Positions 41,464 to 51,300 are shown, counted from the stretch's first letter. The stretch: 64,000 nucleotides of DNA from CAVWXT01 sp963759115 (GCA_963759115.1 CAVWXT010000005.1:310001-374000); one strand, 5' to 3'. The notes: a model not told the origin generated them from the sequence alone. Numbers and translations: made by a program.

Positions 41464-42579
41464 ATGGACCCGACCTCGCCTTCGTCTTCACGACCCCTTC
41501 CGCCCAAACCACATGGCTTCGCGGCGCTGGCGAAGCGAATCTCGGTTTGGACCACCAACAGCCTGCTGACGCTGCTGGTACTGGTGGCCGGCTTGGGTTT
41601 CGGCCGGCAGGTGTTGAAGTGGTGGGCGGCCGATGCCTCGCCGCCCGGCAATTCCATCATCGGTTCATTCGGCGATGACTTGGGCGACCCCGCGCAACTT
41701 CACACCATTCAGTTCGGCGATGCATCGTGGTCGCTTAGCCGGCAGTCAATTGCCGGCGACAAAGAGAGCATGATCGAGCGGCTGCGGGCAACGTGCCGCG
41801 ACGTTCTGAACACAAAGCCGCGACCGGCGGTCGCGCCCGAGAGTCTGCGATCAACGGACACAAGGCCGCGTGCTGCGGAGGGCGCGACCGCCGGTCGCGG
41901 CTTTGTGGGCGAACCACCGGCCAGCGAACAGAAATTCCTTACCTTCCTCTCCGATGCAAAACCGGCGGATGAGTCGCCGGGCGAGTGGCGGGTGTACGAG
42001 TTCCACGAGGCGTTTCCGATGGCGGTCGGCGTGGCGAAGGCTGCCCCGGAAAGCGGAAGTGCTCCTCACGCTCCGCGTGAGGAACCGAACGTCACGCGGA
42101 GCGTGACGAGTACGCCGGACGTCACGCGGAGCGTGACGAGTACGAAGGCCGAGGCGGGATCGAACCTTGCCCAGGCCGGGTATCGTGTGGTAGTCTGGGC
42201 AGTAGCGCTGCCGACGGCCCCTGGGGAGTGGACGCTGTGCCGGTTTGAGCCGAACACGTCGCCCGCCAAGGCAGGCTCCGGGCTGGTCGATGTCGCTTTG
42301 CCGCCCGGCGTTCGCCGCGGCCTGACGTTGCGGGCGGGGGGGGCCGGAATTGCCGCCTTTCACGGTCCTATCCACCCGGAGGAGTGGAAACGCTTCTTTG
42401 ATGACTGGTTCCGCAGTCGGGGTTGGCAAGCGGCGACCGGCTGGCAGGCGACCGGCGCGGCGTGGTGTGCGAAGTTTGCTGCCGCGGACGGCGGGGGAGC
42501 GGTTGACGTCCGTTTCGGCCCCGACGACCGCGGCGGTTCGAGTGGATTGTTGATGATGACTTCGCCGGGAGCGAAGTAG
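41464..42579 (+). CDS. Membrane-anchored protein of unknown function in the Tad cluster
   Basis: 371 aa from the ATG at 41464; a longer frame upstream looks non-coding. One transmembrane segment (NSLLTLLVLVAGLGFGRQVL, about residues 32-51) follows a Pro/Ser-rich head, and the rest would be outside the cytoplasm. The C-terminal region (HPEEWKRFFDDWFRSRGWQA) looks like a small alpha/beta domain. No family is recognised. The middle is odd: two groups of palindromic dispersed repeats (41811-41907 and 42063-42143) lie inside the gene and are translated into a low-complexity linker containing NVTRSVTSTPDVTRSVTST. Its place between tadV and the cpaB-like gene suggests a species-specific pilus assembly part. 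Confidence 0.6.
   Translation: MDPTSPSSSRPLPPKPHGFAALAKRISVWTTNSLLTLLVLVAGLGFGRQVLKWWAADASPPGNSIIGSFGDDLGDPAQLHTIQFGDASWSLSRQSIAGDKESMIERLRATCRDVLNTKPRPAVAPESLRSTDTRPRAAEGATAGRGFVGEPPASEQKFLTFLSDAKPADESPGEWRVYEFHEAFPMAVGVAKAAPESGSAPHAPREEPNVTRSVTSTPDVTRSVTSTKAEAGSNLAQAGYRVVVWAVALPTAPGEWTLCRFEPNTSPAKAGSGLVDVALPPGVRRGLTLRAGGAGIAAFHGPIHPEEWKRFFDDWFRSRGWQAATGWQATGAAWCAKFAAADGGGAVDVRFGPDDRGGSSGLLMMTSPGAK
41811..41907. repeat. Perfect 27-bp inverted repeat inside a coding sequence
   Basis: Arms 41811-41837 and 41881-41907 are exact reverse complements, starting CACAAAGCCGCGACCGGCGG on the left. Inside each arm is a GCGACCGGCGGTCGC palindrome. The whole 97-bp unit looks like a REPIN or small MITE captured by the gene. 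Confidence 0.85.
42063..42143. repeat. Three GTCACGCGGAGCGTGAC-type palindromes inside a coding sequence
   Basis: TCCTCACGCTCCGCGTGAGGA at 42063-42083 is followed by two direct copies of GTCACGCGGAGCGTGACGAG (starting 42091 and 42121, 30-bp period). The 30-bp period keeps frame and gives a 10-aa repeat. Confidence 0.85.
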
Positions 42580-42614
42580 AGTTGAGGATGGGAAAAAGGG
42601 CGTTTGGGTCGGCA

Positions 42615-42645
42615 GAACCGCCGGCTTCCGCTGGCGGCTAGGAAC
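42615..42645. repeat. Short palindrome related to the copy at 2227-2262
   Basis: AACCGCCGGC and GCTGGCGG arms around TTCC, between the membrane-protein gene and the cpaB-like gene. It is the same core as the element after cca, in the opposite sense. Confidence 0.45.
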
Positions 42646-42720
42646 GACCTGATTTTGAGGTTCGATGGCGGCGGCTCGTCGCGGATCGGCCGCCCGTGCG
42701 GCCCCTGAAAGAGATGAGAC

Positions 42721-43470
42721 ATGAAAAGCATTCAAGGCTTGCTCTTGGCAATCGGCCTGGGCGTTGTCGGCGCGATCTTCAATTGGATGTATCTGCACAG
42801 CGGGCCGAGCCGGGACGCGACGGTCTCCTTTCTGGGGATCAAGGAAGGCCAGACCGTCAACCGCGGCGAGGTGCTCCGCGACGAGTATCTTGTAGAACTG
42901 CCGCTGCGGGAGGACTGGGTCGGCAAACTGCGCGATTTCGCCGTCCTGTACAAGGATAAGGCCACCGTGGTTGGCCAGCCGGTCTGGCGACCCCTGAGCG
43001 GCCCCTGCCTGGTGATGAGCGACGACCTCAAGACCCCCTTGGAAGAACTCAAGCTGGAGCCGGACGAGACCGCGATCTTTATTCCCGTGGATAGCCGGGC
43101 CTTCGTGCCGTCGTTGTTCAAGCCGGGCGACACGGTGTCGTTCATGCTTCCCCGCTCGTATCTCCCCACGCCGGCCGTTCCGGGCATGCCGCCGAAATCC
43201 GCTCCGCCCCACGATCCTAATGCCGCGGAGAGTCCGGTCGTGACCATCGGACCGTTCACGATTCTCGCCTTGGGCAACCGGTTGGGCAGCCTCGACGTGA
43301 TGAAGGCGGCCAAGATGCAGCCGGTTCAGGAAAACGTCTTGGCCATCCGCGTGGGCAAAAAGGGCAGTGAGGAGGCCAATAAGGCCGACCAACTCTGGAG
43401 CCTGTTGCAGGCCAGCAACTTCCGGCAGGTGAGCATCAAATTGCACAGCCGAAACAAAGACAAGTCCTGA
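42721..43470 (+). CDS. CpaB/RcpC-like Flp pilus assembly protein
   Basis: 249 aa. An N-terminal membrane anchor (MKSIQGLLLAIGLGVVGAIF) is followed by a SAF-like beta-clip region (GIKEGQTVNRGEVLRDEYLV, then TAIFIPVDSRAFVPSLFKPG) and a third element ending PFTILALGNRLG. The layout resembles CpaB/RcpC, which sits in the periplasm and stabilises the Tad secretin; similarity is by arrangement and short motifs, so the call is moderate. AAAGAGATGAG precedes the start. The gene ends at 43470, only 7 bp before a perfect palindromic element that separates it from the FHA-ATPase gene. Confidence 0.65.
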   Translation: MKSIQGLLLAIGLGVVGAIFNWMYLHSGPSRDATVSFLGIKEGQTVNRGEVLRDEYLVELPLREDWVGKLRDFAVLYKDKATVVGQPVWRPLSGPCLVMSDDLKTPLEELKLEPDETAIFIPVDSRAFVPSLFKPGDTVSFMLPRSYLPTPAVPGMPPKSAPPHDPNAAESPVVTIGPFTILALGNRLGSLDVMKAAKMQPVQENVLAIRVGKKGSEEANKADQLWSLLQASNFRQVSIKLHSRNKDKS

Positions 43471-43477
43471 CATGAAG

Positions 43478-43556
43478 GGGAAAAAGGGGACAGTCCCCAT
43501 TTGCCGGAACGGCCCGTAGGGTGCTTCGCACAAATGGGGACTGTCCCCTTTTTCCC
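43478..43556. repeat. Perfect 26-bp inverted repeat of the GGGGACAGTCCCC family
   Basis: Arms 43478-43503 and 43531-43556 are exact reverse complements; each holds AAAGGGGACAGTCCCCATTT or its complement. The element fills nearly all the space between the cpaB-like stop and the FHA-ATPase start and would form a strong mRNA hairpin within the cluster. Confidence 0.85.
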
Positions 43557-43566
43557 AGCATTTAGC

Positions 43567-45577
43567 ATGAAGGTCTGGTTCAACAAGATCAACGAAAGCC
43601 GGCGGTCGGTGGTCGAGGTGGACTCTGCGGAGGTCACCATCGGCCGCGACCCGGCCAACACCGTCGTGCCTGCAAAGCCCGCTGGTCTCGCGGCGGCACG
43701 CCGTGGTGCGCCTGGCCGACGGCAAGCTGCAACTGGAGAACGTGGGCCTGAACAGTTGCGTGGTGGGCGACGAGGAGGTGCTCGGCGGCCAGACGGCCGT
43801 GTTCGAGCCGGGCACCAAGGTCCGCATCTGGCCCTACACGCTCACCTTCGAGGCCGAAAAGGCGGCCGCCGTCACCCGCGCCGAGCTGGAGGCCCACCTC
43901 CGCTCGATCATGGCCGACCTGGAGCTGCGGATCCACCGCAAGCTGCTGGAACGGCTGGACCTCTACGAGTTCGAGACCAACCGCGGCAGCGACCCGCAGA
44001 GCATCCTCCTGCTGGAGAACAACATCGAGGACGTCTGCCGCGAGCTGAAGGTCTTCGGCCCGGAGAACGAGGCCCTGCTGGAGGAGATCACCGGCCTGAC
44101 GCTCCGCGACCACCTGGTCAACCAGATTCATCATGGAGACGGGCACGGAGGAGTACTTCGACCTGGCCTCGCTGACCATCAACGAGTTCGACGTGCCGGC
44201 CACGCTGGTGCCCGAGCGCGAGGCCGAGCTGCACGGCCTGCTGCAGTTCCTCCGCGAGCGGCTGAACCTGCACGAGTGCCGCGACGTGAGCGAGCAGGTC
44301 CACCGGGTGGAGACGCGGCTTCAACGACATCTTCCACCTGGTCCGCCCGCACCTGCACCACGAGCTGCGCAAGTACCTCATCCTGCGGACGCTGAAGAAG
44401 GACCTGAAGGACACGATCTTCGGCTTCGGGCCGCTGCAAGACCTGCTGCGGGCGCCGACGGTGACGGAAATCATGGTCGTCGGCCAGCGACCAGATCTAC
44501 GTCGAGCGGGGCGGCGATGATCGAGAAGTCGGGGCGGCGGTTCATCTCCGACAAGGTGACCGAGTCGATCATCGAGCGGATCGTCGCCCAGGTGGGCCGG
44601 CGGATCGACAAGAGCCAGCCGCTGGTCGACGCCCGGCTGCCCGACGGCTCGCGCGTCAACGCCATCATTCCGCCGCTGGCCGTGCAAGGGGCCGACGCCT
44701 GACCGTCCGCAAGTTCCCCGCCCAGCGGCTGACGATGGACGACCTGGTCGAGATGGGCAGCATCAGCACGGCGGCGGCCACGTTCCTGCGGGCGTGCGTG
44801 ATCGACCGCCGCAACATCCTGGTCAGCGGCGGCACCGGCACCGGCAAGACGACGCATGCTGAACATCTTGAGCAGCTTCATCCCCTTCAAGGAGCGGATC
44901 GTCACCATCGAGGACACCACCGAGCTGCGGCTGCACCAGGAGCACGTGGTCACGCTGGAGACGAAGCCGCCCAACATCGAAGGGGCCGGCGAGTACACCA
45001 TCCGCGACCTGGTGAAGAACGCCCTGCGCATGCGGCCCGACCGGGTCATCGTCGGCGAGTGCCGCGGCCCCGAGGCCCTGGACATGATCCAGGCCATGAA
45101 CACCGGCCACGACGGCTCGATGACCACCGTCCACGCCAACAGCGCCCGCGAGGTGATCGAGCGGCTGGAGGTGCTGGTGCTGATGGCGGCCGACCTGCCG
45201 GTCAGCCTCGATCCACCGCCAGATGGCCTCGGCGCTGGACTTGATCGTCCACATCAGCCGGCTGCCCGGCGGGCGCGCGGGTCGTGACCCAGATCACCGA
45301 GGTCCTCCGCTACGACCCGGACGAGAACCAGATCATCCTGCACGACATTTTCAACTTCCGCAACGGCGTGTCGCTGCGGCCGACCGGCTACCTGCCGTCG
45401 TTCGTCGATTCGCTGGTGGAGAAGGAGTTGCTGGACTTGGAGTTTCTCTACGGCGAGACGAGCGGCGCCTGGCGAACGCATGCGTGCGACCGCACGACCG
45501 CACGCGCTGGCGGCCGCGATCGCCAACGGACGCGGAGCATCTCAGCATGCATTCCCATGCAGCGAGTGACCTCATGA
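43567..45577 (+). CDS. FHA domain-CpaF fusion ATPase (second Tad ATPase, frameshifted)
   Basis: About 665 aa. Residues 1-95 form an FHA domain: VTIGRDPANTVV, then SRRHAVVRL and ENVGLNS, the Gly-Arg, Ser-x-x-His and Asn positions that hold phosphothreonine. A helical linker (about 100-210) leads to a CpaF ATPase: FGFGPLQDLLRAPTVTEIMV, QPLVDARLPDGSRVNAIIPP, Walker A SGGTGTGKTT (about 417), Asp box IEDTTELRLHQEH, Walker B region VIVGECRGPEALD and His box GHDGSMTTVHANS. Frame changes lie near 43673, 44136, 44317, 44483, 44516, 44692, 44698, 44853, 45207 and 45277. No ribosome-binding site is visible at the ATG, which lies 10 bp after a palindrome. Its TGA overlaps the TadB start as ATGA. It presumably powers the pilus motor under control of a phosphorylated partner. 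Confidence 0.85.
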
Positions 45578-46431
45578 CTTCTGACCTGCGCATGGCTGGG
45601 CACGTTGTCGATGGGCCTGGCCGGCGGCGTCTGCCGGCTACGCCGGGCGCGGACTACTTCGCCGCGGGCTTTGACGCCGTCGAGCGCGACCTGGCCGACA
45701 AGCTCCGCCGGCTGCGGGCCTCCGACCCGCAACCTGCGGAAGTACCTGGTCGCCTGGCTGATCGCCATCGGCTGCGCCTTCGTCGGCTTCTGGCTGGTGT
45801 TGGACAGCCTGGTCTTCGCCGTGCTGATCGTCGGTGCTTCCTGGCGGCGGCCCCGTGGTACCTGCTGCGGCGGATGGCCGAGCGGCACCGGCAGAAGATC
45901 GAGGACCAGTTGGCCGACGCGATGGTGACGCTGGCCAACGCGGTCCGGGCCGGCCTGTCGCTGGCCCAGTCGATGGAGATCCTCGCCGCCCAGTGCCCCA
46001 AGCCGATCAACGCCGAGTTCCACCAGATCGTGGCCGAGTACAACCTGGGCAAGCCGCTGGAGCGGACGCTGACCGAGGCCAAGGAGCGGCTGCGGAGCGA
46101 GAACTTCGCCCTGTTCGCCGCCGCCCTGCTGGCCAGCCACGAAAGCGGCGGCCGGCTGAACGAGACCGTCGAGCGGATCGCCCAGTCGGTGCTGGAATTG
46201 CAGCGGCTGGAGCGGAAGGTCATGGCCGAGACCGCCCAGGCCCGCAAGTCGGCCGTCTACATGGCCATGGCCCCGGCCTTCATCCTGGTGGCCTATTACT
46301 TCGTCGATCCCGGTGAACACGACGCTGTTGTTCACCACGACTGCTCGGCCAGATGCTGCTGGCCGCTGGCCGTGGTGTTGAACGTGGTGGCGTACTTGTG
46401 GGCGCGAGTGATCCTGAATCCGGACATTTGA
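45574..46431 (+). CDS. tadB: TadB-family inner-membrane platform protein (frameshifted)
   Basis: About 285 aa. It has the GspF-like type II secretion F domain that forms the inner-membrane platform moved by the ATPase. An early hydrophobic stretch (LGTLSMGLAGGV) is followed by DAVERDLADKLRRLR, a two-helix membrane block (KYLVAWLIAIGCAFVGFWLV), the F-domain core QLADAMVTLANAVRAGLSLA and LRSENFALFAAALLASHESG, RLNETVERIAQSVLELQRLE, and C-terminal membrane helices (YMAMAPAFILVAYYFVDPG). Frame changes lie near 45593, 45640, 45735, 45838, 46318, 46338 and 46370. The ATG overlaps the ATPase stop by 4 nt, so translation is probably coupled. Confidence 0.85.
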   Translation: MTSDLRMAGHVVDGPGRRRLPATPGADYFAAGFDAVERDLADKLRRLRASDPQPAEVPGRLADRHRLRLRRLLAGVGQPGLRRADRRCFLAAAPWYLLRRMAERHRQKIEDQLADAMVTLANAVRAGLSLAQSMEILAAQCPKPINAEFHQIVAEYNLGKPLERTLTEAKERLRSENFALFAAALLASHESGGRLNETVERIAQSVLELQRLERKVMAETAQARKSAVYMAMAPAFILVAYYFVDPGEHDAVVHHDCSARCCWPLAVVLNVVAYLWARVILNPDI

Positions 46432-46437
46432 TGACGC

Positions 46438-47370
46438 ATGACCGATCGCTTGCCGATCTTCGCCGAACTTGCCGCCCGAGCGTCTGGCTTGCAGGCCGCC
46501 GGCCTGCGCGCTGATCGGCGCTGGCGGTCGCGATGGCCGTCTGGTGGGTCGTCCGCGTGCTGCGGAGCGAAGACCTCCAGCAGGGGGTCGAGTGGCGCTA
46601 CGACGTCAGCCGGATCAACGAGCTGCGGCGGATGGACTGCTTCTACCGCCTGTTCCAGCCGGCGATTCAATTGCTGGCCCGGCTGAACCGCAAGCTGTTT
46701 CGCCGACAGCCTGCCGGAGATCTACCGCGAGATCCAGGCGGCCGGCCTGCCGCGGTTCTGGCTGCCCGAAGAGTACCTCGGCAAGGTGCGAACTGATCGC
46801 CCTGTTCCTCACGCCGGTGTACGTCTACTTGTTCTTCGCGCTGGTTCGGCCGGAGCGGGCTGGTGCTGGCCGTGCTGGCCGTGGTCGGCGACCGCCTGGC
46901 TGCTGCGGCGGCGGCTGGCCAGCCGGGCCAGATGCGCGGCTCCGCCAGATCAAACGCCGCATGCCCTTCCTGCTGGACCTGCTGACGCTGCTGATGGAGG
47001 CCGGCTCGACCTTCCTCGACGCCCTGCGGCAGGCCGTCGAGGAGTTCCAGGGCCATCCCGTCGCCGAGGAGTTCGGCCGCGTGCTGGCCGACATGAACCT
47101 GGGCAAGACCCGCACCGAGGCCTTCCAGGCCATGCGCGACCGCCTGGCCGACGACGAAATCACCAGCATCATCGGCTCGATCCTGCAGGGCGAGACGCTG
47201 GGCACGCCGCTGGCCAACATCTTCCGCACCCAGGCCGACGTGCTGCGGATCAAGCGGACGCAGCGGGCGGAGACTGGTGGCCGGCGAGGCGGGCGTGAAC
47301 ATGCTCCTGCCCGCCGTGCTGGTCATGGTCGCCACCGTGCTGATCATCATCGGCCCGTTCCTGCTCTTGA
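46438..47370 (+). CDS. tadC: TadC-family inner-membrane platform protein (frameshifted)
   Basis: About 310 aa, partner of TadB. Visible parts are AVAMAVWWVVRVLRSEDLQQ (first helix and cytoplasmic part), YRLFQPAIQLLARLNRKLF, LPEIYREIQAAGLPRFWLPE, a helix pair starting ELIALFLTPVYVYLFFALV, the F-domain core RRMPFLLDLLTLLMEAGSTF, VLADMNLGKTRTEAFQAMRD, and a final helix LLPAVLVMVATVLIIIGPFL. Frame changes lie near 46495, 46525, 46700, 46790, 46855, 46930, 47273 and 47365. The start is unsure: ATG 46438 or ATG 46431, which would overlap the TadB stop as TGATG. The stop is read as the TGA at 47368-47370 after the last frame change. Confidence 0.78.
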
Positions 47371-47425
47371 ATCTACCTGTAACTTGTCGGATGTCGCTCA
47401 ATCGGCCGATCGTCCCAATGAACAG

Positions 47426-48325
47426 ATGGCCATCAAGACTCGACTGCCCCCGCTGCAAGACGCCGCCTGCAGGTGCCCAGCAAGCTGGCCGGCGGCTACG
47501 TGCAATTGCCCGCACTGCAAGGGCCGGCTCTGGGTGGCCAAGGATGCGCCGGCCGACGCGACGCCGGTCGAGGCCGTGCCGTGCGTCGGCCGTCGGCGCT
47601 CGCCGCGGGCGAGGCGTCGCGACCGCCGGCGCCGTCGCCGCCGATCCGCGGCGTGCCGGCGCGACGCTGCCATCGCCTCGCCAGACGCCCCGGGGGCATC
47701 GCCGTCGCCCGCGGCAGTTGCTCCGCCGGCCCGGCCGGCAGTCGTCGGCGATGGCGCCGGTGCCGCCGGCCGCACCGCCGCCGACGCAAGAAGGTCGCCC
47801 GCTTCATCACCGCCGAGGCGGCCGACTCGACGTTGCAGCTGGCCGCCGACGGCAAGCTGCCCGAATCTGCGCCTGGAGGAAGGCGGCGGCCGAGCAGAAG
47901 CCGGAAGCCGAAGCCAGATCGATCAATCCCCTGGTCCTGCTGGGCGTGCTGAGCATGAGCGTGGTGCTTTCGGTCGTGCTGGTGCTGCTCGACGTGGCCG
48001 TCGCCGACCGCCGCGGCGACCGCAGCGGAAGGACGCCATGCGGCAGATGATCGAGAGCGAATACTTCGGCGCCGGCAACATCGAGAGCAAAGAGCTTGGA
48101 ACCCTATCAGGTGCTCCTCCGCGAGGCCCAGCGGGCCCACAGCCGCGGCGACTGTCAAGACCGAGCGCGAGGATTACCGCAAGGTGCTGGACATGCTCCG
48201 CGCCGAACGCGGCAGCCGACGAGAAGGGGCTGACCGGCAGCCGCACGCGACAAGAACTGGAAGAGGCGATATCGGCGTTGCGAAGACGCGCATTGTCACG
48301 TAGTTCACTGCAGTGCGACGGATAG
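47426..48325 (+). CDS. Zinc-ribbon protein with one transmembrane helix (frameshifted, unknown function)
   Basis: The N-terminus carries two CxxC knuckles, CPRCKTP and CPHCKGRLWV, about 18 residues apart, which is a rubredoxin-like zinc ribbon of the kind found at the start of many planctomycete membrane proteins. A long Ala/Pro/Arg-rich, low-complexity part follows, then DSTLQLAADGKLP, one hydrophobic helix (PLVLLGVLSMSVVLSVVLVL, about residues 180-200), and a charged C-terminal tail (MRQMIESEYFGAGNIESKEL and DYRKVLDMLRAERG) likely to be helical. Many frame changes occur (at least eight between 47440 and 48260), so the exact sequence is uncertain. It lies between tadC and the kinase gene, 21 bp before the latter, so it belongs to the same transcript. 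Confidence 0.6.
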   Translation: MAIKTRLPPLQDAACRCPASWPAATCNCPHCKGRLWVAKDAPADATPVEAVPCVGRRRSPRARRRDRRRRRRRSAACRRDAAIASPDAPGASPSPAAVAPPARPAVVGDGAGAAGRTAADARRSPASSPPRRPTRRCSWPPTASCPNLRLEEGGGRAEAGSRSQIDQSPGPAGRAEHERGAFGRAGAARRGRRRPPRRPQRKDAMRQMIESEYFGAGNIESKELGTLSGAPPRGPAGPQPRRLSRPSARITARCWTCSAPNAAADEKGLTGSRTRQELEEAISALRRRALSRSSLQCDG

Positions 48326-48346
48326 CTGACGCAATGGAAGGACGCG

Positions 48347-51300
48347 ATGGACGCCGCGCGTTACGAAATCGTCGACACGATCGCCACCGGCGATTTCGCC
48401 GTGGTCTACCGCGCCCGCGACCGCGAGCTGGGCCGCGAGGTGGCCATCAAGCAGATCCACCAGCAGTTTCTCGCCGACCAGCGGCAATTGGCCCGCTACT
48501 GGCAGGAGGCCCAACTGCTGGCCTCGCTCCAGCACCCGAACATCCTGACGATCTACGACATCGTCCGGCCCAAGGGCTGGCTGATCCTGGAGTTGATGCG
48601 CGGGCAGCTTGCAGCCGGCCACGCAGAGCGACGGCATCGACCTGGATTTCCTGCGGATCGCCTTGACGGGCTGCCTGAGCGCCTTGCAGTTCCTGCACGC
48701 CAACGGCGTGATCCACGGCGACATCAAGCCGAGCAACATGCTGGTGGACCCGCAGGGCCGGGTGAAGCTGGGCGATTTCGGGCTGGCCCGCCGCGCCAGC
48801 AACGAAGGCGGCAGCCTGCTGAAGGGCACCACCAAGTACATGGCCCCGGAGCTGCTTTCGGACCAGTTCGGCGCCGGTCGGGCCGGCCAGCGACCTGTAT
48901 TCGCTGGGGTTCTCGGCCTACGAGTTGATGTGCGGGAACGCAGTTCGAGACGCTGTTTCCCGGCCTGGGCAGCTTCGGCCGCGACAAGCAGATCGCCTGG
49001 ATGATGTGGCACGCCGCGGCCGACCGCAACCTGCCGCGAAATCAACCGCGTGCTGGAGGGCGTGCCCGACGACCTGGCCCGGGTGATCCAGCGGCTGGTG
49101 GTCAAGGACCAGACGCGGCGCTACCAGTCGGCCAAGGACGCGTTGTGGGACCTGCGCGTGAGTCCGACGGCCGGGCTGGTGCGGCCTGAGGAAGCGGAGG
49201 CGGCCGCCGAAGCCGCCAAGGCCGCCGCGGCCAAGCGCAAACGGCGCATGCGCTTCGCGGCCATTCTGGCCGCGGCCTTTTCGCTCGTCCTCTGCGTGGG
49301 CATCTTCTGTGGTCCAACCAGAACCCACCGGGTCCGACCGGTCCGCCGCCGCCGGTCCGCGGCGTGGTGTCCAACGTGTACCCCGATGAGTCGAACGTGG
49401 CCCTGGTCCTGGCCAAGACGGCAACGCTCAAGGAAATCAAGCTCGATCCGCAGACGCGAATCTTCATTAACGACAAGTCCGGTCTGCTGCGCGACCTGAA
49501 GCCGCACGATCAACGTGGTCGCCGAGAAGGACAACTCGGGCCGAAAGATCAAGGAGATTCGCGCCTTCCGCCCCGAAATTGCCCACGGGCAGGTCAAGGA
49601 GGTGAAGGCGGCCGACGACCGGTTCACCTTCACCGTGGACCTCGGCGACGGGAAGAGCAAGGATTTGCAGATTGCCGTGCCCAAGGACCTCAAAATCCGT
49701 TTCAACGGGCAAACCGAACTGGCCGGCCAGCCCGTCAAACTCGCCGACTTGCGGCCCGGCGACCGGGTCGACGTACACCACCTCGGCAAGGAGACCGGAC
49801 GCGAAGCCACCGAACTGGCGGTCGAGCGGGTCGTGGACGTCGAGGGCAAGATCGTCGAAGTGAAAACCGATGAGGCCAAGAACGAACAAGTCCTGACGCT
49901 CAACGTCGGCACCGACGAGAAACCGCAGTTGACCGAGCTTCCCTTTGCGCCCGACTGCGAGGTCACGATCAACGGCCGGCAACTGGCAAACGATCAAGTG
50001 CTCAAGCCGGCCGATCTCAAGCCGGGCGACAAAGCCACGGTCGCCCACGATTCGCGCGTGGTCAAGGTGACCGCCCACCGGATCATTCACGATTCCGGCG
50101 CCATCGGCACGGTGCAGGACGGCGCCTTGGACGTGATTCGCCAAGGGGAAGACAAGCCCACAAGGTATGCCGTCGGCGAGAAGTGTGCGGTCACCTTCAA
50201 CGGCGAGCCGGCCAAACTGTCCGATCTCAGCGCCGGCGACGTCGTCGAAATCACCCACGAATCCATCGACGGCAAGAATCTCGAGGCGACTTCGGTGGCT
50301 GCGCAGCGGCCTGAGGACCAGACGCGCTGGGCGATTCTGATCGGCGTTCAGGCCTACGACAGACCGCTCGGTAAGCCGGCCGGCGTACGCGGTGGCCGAT
50401 GCGAAGATGCTCGGCGACGCGCTGGTGCGCCGTTACCAGGTGCCCGCCGACCAGGTGCTGTCGTTGACCGATGAGAGCCGCGTGCGTTTGAGCAGAGCAT
50501 TCCCGAATACCTGGGTCGGGTCAGTCCGGAGGGCAAGCTGGTGGTGTTCTTCACGGGCCGTGCTTATAAGGACGCGGACGGGAAGGTGTACCTGGCGTTG
50601 AAGGATTTCGATCCGGCGCGGATCGGCGACACGGGGTTGGCCTTGCAGTGGCTGGTCGATGAGTTGGAGAAGTGCCCCGCCAAGGAGAAGCTCTTGTTGT
50701 TGGACGCCAGTCACGCCGGCACGGGCGCCGATTTGGCGATGGAGCCGTCCGCGGAGGAGATGCTGCGGCTCGCTCAAGGCGCCGCCCGGCCGGGGCCCGC
50801 TACGAACCGTCACGGCCATCGCCAGTTGCCGGGCCGGCCAGCGGAGCGTCGACTGGCCCGAGAAGCAACACGGCCTGTTCGCCTGGCTCGTGGCGCAGGG
50901 CTATTCGGGGGCGGCCGACAAGAACCGCGACAATCGCGTGGAGTCGACCGAGTTGTTCGGCTATCTGCAAGACGCGATGGCCGCGGCCGGCGGGCCGCTG
51001 AAGGCGTCGCAGGCCCCGGCAATCATTTTGGCCGACGATCGTCCGCTGCGGCTCACCGACGAGGCGAAGATCGCCATCCGCAAGTTGGCGCGCATACGCC
51101 CTTCAGGAGAGGCCCAAATTCGCCGAGGCCGAGGCCGATTACACCGCCGCGGCGGCGGCGGCCGGCAAAGAGCCCGACGCGAAATTGTTGTACGGTTTGG
51201 TCCTGCTGAAGAACAGACAACAGCGCGAAAAGGCGTCGAAGTTCTTCGACGATCTGGTGCCTCAATACCCCAATGCCCTGCTGCCGATGCAGGCCATTGC

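Noticed and set aside
42063..42143. Two 20-bp repeats with 30-bp period considered as a mini CRISPR.
   Set aside because: Spacer is only 10 bp, the repeats are palindromic REP-type sequences and the unit lies inside a coding frame.
50541..50760. Loss of caspase catalytic residues considered as a read error in a low-quality region.
   Set aside because: The frame is stable across this segment, the surrounding fold motifs are intact, and both His and Cys sites differ, with the His site needing two base changes. Error remains possible for the Cys site alone.
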